The notes under the pieces are model-generated. The model saw only the letters and a list, made by a program, of their open reading frames with translations. It made no database searches and was not told the DNA's origin. A stretch of 6,523 nucleotides of DNA, from assembly GCA_018815265.1 (NCBI GenBank), contig JAHIYG010000235.1:1-6523 (forward strand). Reading direction: 5' to 3'. Positions within the stretch are counted from its first letter, which is position 1, and each line of letters starts with the position of its first letter. Of the stretch, positions 1 to 5,347 are shown piece after piece. A program made the translations under genes and the position numbers. The DNA is from Candidatus Altarchaeota archaeon. Lineage in GTDB: Archaea; Altiarchaeota; Altiarchaeia; IMC4; SCGC-AAA252-I15.

Positions 1-1751
1 ATTTGAGGAAGAAACAGATTGGGCGCTGCACATTCCTGCCGCTCGACAAAATAAGGGTGAGGACACAGGATGCTGCGCCGGATGGGTGCCTCGGGTTTGC
101 GAGAGACTACATAAAACACTCTACAAAATACAAAAAGGTTTTTGACTACATCTTCGGAGACACCATAGTCGTCAAAGACATTGACGCAGCAAAGAAGATA
201 GGTGTGGGAGAGTGGAGGATGGTGACATTAGAGGGGGACCTGCTTGAGCTCTCAGGCGCCATCACGGGCGGCTACAAATCTGAGCGCGCGGAGATAACAT
301 TCTCAAACATAGAAGAGTTGGAGGGGGAGATTGCGGAACTAGACGAAAAAACAAAGGCTATGCAGGCACAGTACGAGAGGCTTTCTGTAGAGAGGAACAA
401 GAAGGAGCAGGCGCTCATCGCCTTAAGGCATAAAATCAACGTCGAAAAAGACAGCTTCGACAAAGCAAACATTGAAAAGAACATCTCGGCAGAGCGGAGA
501 AACACAATCAGGAAGAGACTTAATGAAGTCGTGGAAGCCATAAGACGCCTTGATGAGAGGATACAGGAAAGCAGCTTGGAGATTACGACCATACAGAAAA
601 AGGCAGGTGCAGACGAAAAAAGGCTCGAAGAGATAATGAAAAAACGGGGAGCAGGCAAGAAAAGCAAGGTAGAGGAATTAAAGGATGAACTGCGCGACTT
701 AGCCGTTGAAAAGACCAAGTTGACTGAGAGAAAAACCCATTTACTAATTCAGGACAGGGAAACACGAGATAGGATTGCATGGATAAAAAACTCAAAGCAG
801 GATATTGCAAATGAGGTGGAGACACTCAAGAGGAATATAGGAAACTTGGGGAAATACCTTGAAGACTTGGAGGCATCGCACAATAGCGTCGGCAACGAGA
901 TACAAAAGCTTAGCGAAGAACGAGTAGGCATAGAAGATGAAATCACCGCACTAAGCTCGAAAGTAGGGGAGATAGAGGCTGGAATGGACAGCTTCAGCCA
1001 GCGACTCTCAGACTATATGGTGGAAAAGGCGAAGATAACCCAGAAACTCGAAGACTTGAGGAAGGAATATGAGAGATACAAGGGCGTGGAATTGGTTGAA
1101 AAATCAATCAAAGACTTAGAGGAGCTTGTCGTGAAACTCGAACAGAACCTCACTGAATTCGGCTCAGTCAACCTGAGGGCTGTTGAGACATACGACGTCA
1201 TCAAGAAGGAATACGAGGAGATAACAGAGAAGCTGGAGACACTCAAGACCGAACGCCAAAGCATCTTCGACTTCATGGACAAGATAGAGCAGAAGAAGAA
1301 GGCGACATTCATGGAGGCTTTCGACAAAGTCAAGGAAAACTTCGAATCAATATTCGCTAAACTCTCAGACGGCAAAGGCACACTCATCATAGACAATCCA
1401 ATGAACATATCGGAAGCTGGACTCCTGATTAAGGCCTCGCCCGCAGGCAAGAAACTGATGTCCCTTGACGCCATGAGCGGCGGAGAGAAAGTGCTTACAT
1501 CTACTGCGTTCCTTTTGGCGCTGCAACAGTACAAACCAGCATTCTTCTACGTAGTCGACGAACTGGACGCCGCACTAGACCACAGAAACTCCATGAGACT
1601 CGGAGACATGCTCGCAACAAGCGGCTCCCAATTCCTAATGGTAACACACAACAACAACATGCTCAAATACATGAACTCCGCAATCGGCGTATCAATGAAA
1701 AACGGAATAAGCCAGATAGTGGGCGTTAGACTGGACGACAAACAAACCTAG
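1..1751 (+). CDS. smc: SMC chromosome segregation ATPase, C-terminal half (5' partial)
   Basis: SMC dimers entrap and organise DNA and help segregate chromosomes. The frame is open at the left edge. The TTG at position 3 is an internal Leu of the hinge (an archetypal 'YL..' segment before GRCTFLPLDKI), so about half the protein is missing. Counting that Leu as residue 1, the visible part has the second half of the hinge (about 1-95, with SGAITGGYKS near 84-93) and a long charged coiled coil (about 100-385). The C-terminal ABC head starts near FGSVNLRAV (386-394). In the head, the ABC signature is MSGGEK (491-496), Walker B is FFYVVDE with D519-E520, the D-loop is DAALD (522-526) and the H-loop is VTHN with H549. 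All nucleotide-binding elements expected of this half are intact. The signature begins with Met rather than the usual Leu. 'YKPAFFY' before Walker B resembles archaeal SMCs. It ends in TAG. No scpA-like gene follows; the next gene is convergent. Confidence 0.97.
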   Translation, partial: LRKKQIGRCTFLPLDKIRVRTQDAAPDGCLGFARDYIKHSTKYKKVFDYIFGDTIVVKDIDAAKKIGVGEWRMVTLEGDLLELSGAITGGYKSERAEITFSNIEELEGEIAELDEKTKAMQAQYERLSVERNKKEQALIALRHKINVEKDSFDKANIEKNISAERRNTIRKRLNEVVEAIRRLDERIQESSLEITTIQKKAGADEKRLEEIMKKRGAGKKSKVEELKDELRDLAVEKTKLTERKTHLLIQDRETRDRIAWIKNSKQDIANEVETLKRNIGNLGKYLEDLEASHNSVGNEIQKLSEERVGIEDEITALSSKVGEIEAGMDSFSQRLSDYMVEKAKITQKLEDLRKEYERYKGVELVEKSIKDLEELVVKLEQNLTEFGSVNLRAVETYDVIKKEYEEITEKLETLKTERQSIFDFMDKIEQKKKATFMEAFDKVKENFESIFAKLSDGKGTLIIDNPMNISEAGLLIKASPAGKKLMSLDAMSGGEKVLTSTAFLLALQQYKPAFFYVVDELDAALDHRNSMRLGDMLATSGSQFLMVTHNNNMLKYMNSAIGVSMKNGISQIVGVRLDDKQT

Positions 1752-1820
1752 ATTAGGTTGTAGGGCCATATCGGCGAGATTATTCGAAGTAGTGGTATGT
1801 CATCTGATGTTTCTTTCGAT

Positions 1821-1839
1821 GCAGGAGGTTTAGGCCTGC
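1821..1839. other. Small inverted repeat in the smc / secreted-protein convergent gap
   Basis: GCAGG (1821-1825) and CCTGC (1835-1839) could pair as a 5-bp stem with a 9-nt loop. It lies within the 121-bp gap (1752-1872) between the smc stop and the stop of the opposing gene. No run of T's follows on either strand, and archaeal termination usually needs one, so a terminator role is only possible. Nothing else in the gap is recognisable: I see no ORF with coding character, no tRNA and no convincing small RNA. Confidence 0.2.
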
Positions 1840-1872
1840 GGTTTGTTCGGGTTGTGGGTGTCTGAACAGCAG

Positions 1873-2325
1873 TCAGTTTCCCCTATCACCTGAGGCGTTT
1901 TCCTCGAATGCAATGATTCTTTTGGACGGGTCTCTGCATGCCCCGTTTATGCAACCCAATTCACAGTATACAGGCACCCAGTTCACTTCAAATCGCGCCC
2001 TTGAATCGCATACCCCCTCATAAAGCATGGACGTCGAAACACATGTGTCTCTGAAGTACTTCAAGCTTCCGAAGTAGGTCTCACCCTTAACAAAAGAGTT
2101 TAATCCCCCGTCCGTGTCAACACATGATGCTTTGGGCTTTGGAACAGCAGGATATGGACTGAATGCAGTTGAAAGAGGGCTTGAGGAAACAACCATTTGA
2201 GGGACTTCAGAGTCCGCTCTCTCCCCAGACACTGAAGGATATGGGTTGCCTGGACCGCTTAATGAGTATCCAACTGTTGCAAAAAACAACAACACACATA
2301 AAGCCGATAATCCACACCTGACCAT
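1873..2325 (-). CDS. Small secreted protein with a six-cysteine DTDGG domain
   Basis: 150 residues. A short N-terminus with one Arg, followed by a hydrophobic stretch (about 5-20, LSALCVLLFFATVGY), looks like a Sec signal peptide with possible cleavage near residue 21-24. A Pro/Ser-rich linker follows (about 24-66), with PYP twice (28-30, 57-59). The C-terminal domain has six Cys at 68, 95, 106, 121, 125 and 130, spaced C-x26-C-x10-C-x14-C-x3-C-x4-C. It opens with SCVDTDGG (67-74) and closes with CELGCINGAC. I recognise this pattern (C-x-D-x-D-G-G ... C-x3-GC-x2-GAC) as a recurring extracellular module in DPANN and candidate-phyla surface proteins, with no established function. The six Cys probably form disulfides outside the cell. 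Cys4 and Cys10 are not in a lipobox. The ATG start is supported by AGGTGG at 2335-2340, 9 nt upstream, the best ribosome binding site in the window. It is transcribed divergently from the acetyltransferase. Function unknown. Confidence 0.85.
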   Translation of the reverse strand: MVRCGLSALCVLLFFATVGYSLSGPGNPYPSVSGERADSEVPQMVVSSSPLSTAFSPYPAVPKPKASCVDTDGGLNSFVKGETYFGSLKYFRDTCVSTSMLYEGVCDSRARFEVNWVPVYCELGCINGACRDPSKRIIAFEENASGDRGN

Positions 2326-2374
2326 GATTGTTCGCCACCTATTTAATAGTTTATTTGTGTTATGTTATGAGGAG
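2326..2374. promoter_or_regulatory. Divergent promoter region between secreted-protein and acetyltransferase genes
   Basis: 49 bp separate the two divergent ATG codons, so both promoters must lie here or run into the neighbouring gene. CTATTTAATAG (2339-2349) is a perfect inverted repeat (CTATT/AATAG) around one central T and contains a TATA-like TTTAATA. Its centre is about 30 nt before the acetyltransferase ATG. That is the usual TATA-to-start distance plus a few bases, so a leaderless or near-leaderless mRNA is expected. For the leftward gene the same box lies too close to the start. A weaker CATAACATAA (minus strand, about 2358-2367) is the better-placed candidate. Assignments are inferred from spacing. 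Confidence 0.45.
2334..2340 (-). promoter_or_regulatory. Shine-Dalgarno site of the secreted-protein gene
   Basis: On the minus strand AGGTGGC ends 8-9 nt before the ATG at 2325. It matches the anti-Shine-Dalgarno sequence well and fixes the start. Most other starts in this window lack such a site, so this gene is probably read from a leadered mRNA. Confidence 0.6.
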
Positions 2375-2851
2375 ATGAAGGTAATAAAAGCGAGAGTCAA
2401 AGATGTTCCAAAAATGAAGTCTTTGATAGAATATCACGCCAAAAAAAACAAGATGCTAGCACGCAGCCTCTCCTACCTGTACGAGAATCTAAGGGATTAT
2501 TTCGTGGCCTTTGACGGAGATGAGATAGTGGGTTGCGTATCACTGCACATCAGTTGGGAAGACCTAGCCGAAGTGAAAAGTCTGGCTGTCGCGCCAGAGA
2601 GACTTGGCAAGGGAGTTGGCAGGGAACTTCTGAAAGCCGCCATAGAGGAAGCAACCGATTTAGGGATACAACAGCTTTTCACGCTAACATTGGAGCCAGA
2701 GTACTTCATAAAACACGGGTTCACAGTCATACACCGGGATAATCTGCCGATGAAGGTTTGGGGAGAATGCATACACTGCCCTAAATACCCTGAATGCGAT
2801 GAAACAGCACTTACATACGACATAGGACAGACTAAACTAAATCTCAGCTAA
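2375..2851 (+). CDS. GNAT N-acetyltransferase, ArgA/N-acetylglutamate synthase-like
   Basis: 158 residues, one GNAT domain resembling the short stand-alone ArgA-type acetyltransferases (COG1246), which transfer acetyl from acetyl-CoA to the alpha-amino group of glutamate, the first step of arginine synthesis. The family's N-terminal pattern is clear: ARSLSYLYENLRDYFVA (29-45), then CVSLHISWEDLAEVKSLAV (54-72). Acetyl-CoA motif A is APERLGKGVG (73-82), with Leu77 where most GNATs have Arg or Gln. LEPEYFIKHGF (107-116) and KVWGEC (127-132) follow. A C-terminal cluster C132-x2-C135-x5-C141-DE is also typical of this subgroup. The ATG at 2375 is preferred because the domain begins there. The frame is open upstream to 2246, but that stretch is antisense to the secreted protein's coding region and has no domain sequence. 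GAGGAG abuts the ATG too closely to act as a ribosome site, in keeping with a leaderless start. No other arginine genes are nearby, so the substrate is unproven. Confidence 0.93.
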   Translation: MKVIKARVKDVPKMKSLIEYHAKKNKMLARSLSYLYENLRDYFVAFDGDEIVGCVSLHISWEDLAEVKSLAVAPERLGKGVGRELLKAAIEEATDLGIQQLFTLTLEPEYFIKHGFTVIHRDNLPMKVWGECIHCPKYPECDETALTYDIGQTKLNLS

Positions 2852-2856
2852 ATAAA
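2852..2856. other. 5-bp convergent junction between acetyltransferase and KaiC-like genes
   Basis: Two TAA stops on opposite strands (2849-2851 forward, 2857-2859 reverse) are separated by only ATAAA-type sequence. There is no room for a dedicated terminator, so each transcript must end inside the opposing coding region and the two mRNAs should overlap at their 3' ends. Confidence 0.6.
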
Positions 2857-3549
2857 TTACGTCTGCGAATCCAAAATCATCTCCCTGGGATACAATACTA
2901 TGCCATTATCCTCTATACGGTATACGACCTCGCCTGCACGGTGTTTTGTCCCCCTCATCTTGAGGACCTCAATAGTCCTCACCCTCTGGCGGCCGGCCTT
3001 CTTGTAAGACATCCTCAATACGCCGTCGACAAGATACAACAAACCGAAACTTCGGTAGTCTTGGCTGTCTTCTGCGACGATGAAAACCGTCAAATTCCAT
3101 ACCCTGAGTTTCTCGAACAGGTTCTGGACTGCAATCCTCTGCTGGGCTTCAGTCTCATAAAGCAGGGTGAACGCAGATATACTGTCAAGTACAATACGTG
3201 AAACCTTATTCTGCACAAGTATATCCTCTATGCCCAGCGTCCCTTTGTTCATAAAGTCCTTGAGTTTTGCCGAGTTCAGCTGATGAAAGATTAAGTCTCC
3301 TGAAGACTCATGCTCTTGAAGATTTAAACCATATCTTTGCATGTTCTCAAAAAAGCTCTTCTTGTCCTCTTCAACACTAATATACAAGCATGTGCCAAAC
3401 GTCTTAGGATCCGACAGACAAAAGTGGACTGCAAGAGTAGATTTACCACAGCCAGCCGCCCCTTCCAACAAGGTGATAGAACCCTTCTTTATGCCTCCCT
3501 CCACCATCTCATCAAGCTCAGATATTCCGGTAGATACTCTGTCAAACAT
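2857..3549 (-). CDS. Single-domain KaiC/RAD55-family RecA-like ATPase
   Basis: 230 residues, one RecA-fold ATPase domain of the archaeal KaiC/RAD55 group (COG0467). The N-terminus VSTGISELDEMVEGGIKKGS (5-24) is the standard KaiC-type lead-in. Walker A is GAAGCGKST (30-38). The YISVEED stretch (57-63) supplies the likely catalytic Glu pair E60/E61. Walker B is SRIVLDS (117-123). KMRGTKH (197-203) is the KaiC signature near the subunit interface, so it probably forms ring-shaped oligomers. It lacks the second domain of cyanobacterial KaiC, and no fused sensor or DNA-binding domain is visible. Proteins of this group serve in signalling and in regulating motility or repair; the role here is unknown. 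The ATG start is 27 nt after the stop of the LysE gene, with no Shine-Dalgarno. It is last in the leftward block and ends 5 bp from the stop of the opposing acetyltransferase gene. Confidence 0.92.
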   Translation of the reverse strand: MFDRVSTGISELDEMVEGGIKKGSITLLEGAAGCGKSTLAVHFCLSDPKTFGTCLYISVEEDKKSFFENMQRYGLNLQEHESSGDLIFHQLNSAKLKDFMNKGTLGIEDILVQNKVSRIVLDSISAFTLLYETEAQQRIAVQNLFEKLRVWNLTVFIVAEDSQDYRSFGLLYLVDGVLRMSYKKAGRQRVRTIEVLKMRGTKHRAGEVVYRIEDNGIVLYPREMILDSQT

Positions 3550-3574
3550 AACAAGGTATTATTTGAAGGGATAG

Positions 3575-3584
3575 TATTAAAAAT
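3575..3584 (-). promoter_or_regulatory. Possible TATA box (or T-run terminator) before the KaiC-like gene
   Basis: Minus-strand ATTTTTAATA overlaps the TAA stop of the LysE gene. Its centre is about 31 nt before the ATG at 3549, which fits an archaeal TATA box giving an mRNA with almost no leader. No purine-rich BRE is evident next to it. The five T's could instead weakly terminate the upstream transcript. Either reading would let the ATPase be expressed separately from the genes before it. Confidence 0.35.
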
Positions 3585-4197
3585 GCATGAAGCCAGAGTT
3601 GATGAAATACAAGCCCAGCAAAAGCATGAGAAACGCCAGCAAAAACTTAGATGCACTAGCATATTTTGTAACCATCCTTTCACGCCCCCTGTAAACCAGA
3701 TAGGAGACAGCCACATAGTAGGTGAGGTCAGCTATCCAGTGGCCTGATAAAACTAGAAATCCCCCGAAATAACCCATTCGACTGTATCCCTCTAAAAGCA
3801 GTCTGGCGCCTGCTGTCGCCCACCAAAGAGGAAACCCAGGATTGAATGCAGTGAAGAATACACCCCCATAAAATGCTCCATAGTCGCGGATGCCAGGATC
3901 ATTTTTCAGTGAAACATCCGAGGCATATAGGTGATACGCAAAATAGACCAACGCAACACCACCGCCTAAACTCATGACTTTGTAGAAAATCGGGTTTGTG
4001 AAAAAAGAAACAGCACCCAAATAAACCAAAACAATCAATATCGATTCTACTAAAGCATGACCCAAAATCACATAAAAACCGGTTAATGGACCGCTCCGCA
4101 GTGTCTTCGATATTGTATAGACCAACAGGGGTCCAGGTATCATTGCACCGCTTAAACCGACGACAAATCCGAGAAGTAATAGAATGGAAAAATCCAT
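3577..4197 (-). CDS. LysE/RhtB-family amino-acid exporter
   Basis: 206 residues, very hydrophobic, with about six membrane segments (roughly 4-24, 41-61, 70-92, 108-130, 143-167, 183-203). Family marks are the first-helix GLSGAMIPGPLLVYTI (14-29; the G-x-x-PGP motif), the following GFYVILGHALVES (40-52), and TAFNPGFPLWW (116-126), the second family motif. LysE-type carriers export amino acids or similar small metabolites across the cytoplasmic membrane, driven by ion gradients; the substrate cannot be read from sequence. Length matches the family norm. The ATG comes 2 nt after the TAA of the RNase P gene (TAATCATG) without a Shine-Dalgarno, so it is probably translated by coupling and co-expressed with the RNA-processing genes. 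Functional linkage to them is not obvious; regulation would come from the upstream operon promoter, outside the window. Confidence 0.92.
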   Translation of the reverse strand: MDFSILLLLGFVVGLSGAMIPGPLLVYTISKTLRSGPLTGFYVILGHALVESILIVLVYLGAVSFFTNPIFYKVMSLGGGVALVYFAYHLYASDVSLKNDPGIRDYGAFYGGVFFTAFNPGFPLWWATAGARLLLEGYSRMGYFGGFLVLSGHWIADLTYYVAVSYLVYRGRERMVTKYASASKFLLAFLMLLLGLYFINSGFMHF

Positions 4198-4199
4198 GA

Positions 4200-4904
4200 T
4201 TAAAGCCAGCCCTGACGTTTTTTACCCTGATGTTTTTGGCTCCCCCATTCTTTCACAACCAAACCATCAGTCAGAACATTCGGGTCTCTCCTCCTTAAGC
4301 CTTTCTGAATGAAAAACAACGGATTTTTAGAAACCGCATCAACCGACTCCCCAGAGGTCATTCCAAAAAGCGAGCCAATTGCTGCAAGATCCAATGGATT
4401 CCTAAGACCCTGCCTGTCCTTTGCACAGTTGGAGAGAACTACTTTGACTCCGTATTTCCTGCACAACAACACATTCTGCCTGAGCCTGCCCAAAAGTTTC
4501 ACACGAGAAGACCCCCCAGAATCCAAAACATTTGATGCATTAATTAGATAGCCTATGTTTCGCTCAGCCATAAAAGTACATATAACATTGTCCAAGCCAG
4601 ATGACTTGTTGTATATGAGGTCCCTTGCCTCATTTAATTCGTTGTTGTAGAGTATATCTACATTCCATAATTCGCTCGCCTTTCTAGCATCATCTTCCTT
4701 CGACGCCTCAACAAAGACCAAATCGAATGTTTCAACTGCCTTTTTGGTGTTTTTCTCAATATCAGATTTGACAACTGCAGCCTGCAGTGTTTCAGCTACT
4801 GTTCTTTTCCCTGGGAAGTCAACTGCAACACATACACTGGACCAACCCAATTCTAAGGCCTCCTTCGGTACCTTTTCCCCTGTGAACAGCTCAACGTATT
4901 CCAT
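4200..4904 (-). CDS. rnp3: Ribonuclease P protein component 3 (Rpp30 family)
   Basis: 234 residues. Rpp30 is a TIM-barrel-like protein that, with Pop5, activates the catalytic RNA of archaeal RNase P, which removes the 5' leader of pre-tRNA. The best-matching region is the centre and C-terminal half: DILYNN (83-88), DLIYNKSSGLDNVIC (95-109), NASNVLDSGGSSRVKLLGRL (122-141), RQNVLLCRKYGVKVVLSNCA (142-161) and GLRNPLDLAAIGSLFGM (166-182). These follow the family order of strand, helix, 'R..LL.R.R.N..L.RKYG', then 'S.A....LR.P.DL.A.G...GM'. The N-terminus is divergent, and a short basic tail (about 217-234, rich in K, R, Q and G) follows the domain. The ATG lies inside the end of the COG1325 gene with a 14-nt overlap and no clear Shine-Dalgarno, pointing to coupled translation. 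The COG1325-Rpp30 order is the one conserved in archaea, which supports the call. Pop5 is not found downstream. Confidence 0.9.
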   Translation of the reverse strand: MEYVELFTGEKVPKEALELGWSSVCVAVDFPGKRTVAETLQAAVVKSDIEKNTKKAVETFDLVFVEASKEDDARKASELWNVDILYNNELNEARDLIYNKSSGLDNVICTFMAERNIGYLINASNVLDSGGSSRVKLLGRLRQNVLLCRKYGVKVVLSNCAKDRQGLRNPLDLAAIGSLFGMTSGESVDAVSKNPLFFIQKGLRRRDPNVLTDGLVVKEWGSQKHQGKKRQGWL

Positions 4905-5346
4905 CTGACATGATTTTCTCTGCAGCCTCTACCGCATTCCCCCTCTTCGCTGGATAGCATGCTAGTTTATACCTCAGATGTATGCAGTCTTTCGACTCCA
5001 ACACTATACAGCCCTGAGCCGCCTCATTCTTGCTAAGTCTGAGGTAGAAGTTGCATTCATCATCAACAAATGAGCCGATGTCTTCCATAATTTTAGCCCG
5101 GTCATAGTCATCCAACCCAGAAAGTATCTTTTCATGGAACACTGCCATGTCCGCTGGCTTGCCGATCTTTGCCGTATACTCAACAAGCTCTTCTTTGAAT
5201 ACCCCACCCTCAGCCTCAGGCCCATGTAGTGTCTCTGTGATTTCAACAGCTTCTGGGAGAATATCCGCCATTATCTTCTTGAGTTTTTCCGCATCCCCTG
5301 GCTTGGCAAAGGATGAGACCTCAATATAGTGGATTATAGGCGCCAC
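4891..5346 (-). CDS. COG1325 / PF01877 RNA-binding protein, predicted exosome-associated
   Basis: 151 residues, close to the family's usual length. The hallmarks are a first strand IIHYIEVSSFA (4-14), CNFYLRLSKNEAAQG (98-112; family 'g.FYLRldKq.a..G'), then IHLRYKLACYPAKRG (122-136; family '...aYPAKRe'). The middle of the family's usual 'GHyGNpi' strand is less conserved (41-50). This archaeal family is an RNA-binding protein predicted to work with the exosome or RNase P because it is constantly next to Rpp30; its biochemical role is not firmly settled. The start is GTG at 5344-5346, 1 nt after the metG TAA; the conserved first strand leaves no room for a later start. An AGGTGG sequence overlaps the GTG itself, so reinitiation by ribosomes finishing metG is the likely entry mode. 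The 3' end overlaps the RNase P gene by 14 nt. Confidence 0.92.
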   Translation of the reverse strand: MAPIIHYIEVSSFAKPGDAEKLKKIMADILPEAVEITETLHGPEAEGGVFKEELVEYTAKIGKPADMAVFHEKILSGLDDYDRAKIMEDIGSFVDDECNFYLRLSKNEAAQGCIVLESKDCIHLRYKLACYPAKRGNAVEAAEKIMSDGIR

Positions 5347-5347
5347 C

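Noticed and set aside
272..718. Long open frame opposite smc, and similar ones at 583-946 and 1013-1534
   Set aside because: Low-complexity Ser/Phe/Leu-rich translations that mirror the Lys/Glu-rich coiled coil on the other strand; these are shadows, not genes.
1571..1576. Possible frameshift or degeneration of the smc ATPase head
   Set aside because: Reading through the head shows signature, Walker B, D-loop and H-loop in one uninterrupted frame to the TAG, so the gene is intact here.
1796..1866. Possible box C/D small RNA (CTGATGT near 1804, CTGA at 1862-1865)
   Set aside because: Box C has only a partial match (last A missing), there is no convincing D'/C' pair, and the ends do not form a terminal stem.
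2246..2374. 43-codon N-terminal extension of the acetyltransferase reading frame
   Set aside because: It is antisense to the signal-peptide gene, has no GNAT sequence, and the domain starts cleanly at the ATG at 2375 with a TATA-like box about 30 nt before it.
3337..3747. Forward-strand frames opposite the KaiC-like and LysE genes
   Set aside because: No domain resemblance, and they are antisense to two well-supported genes.
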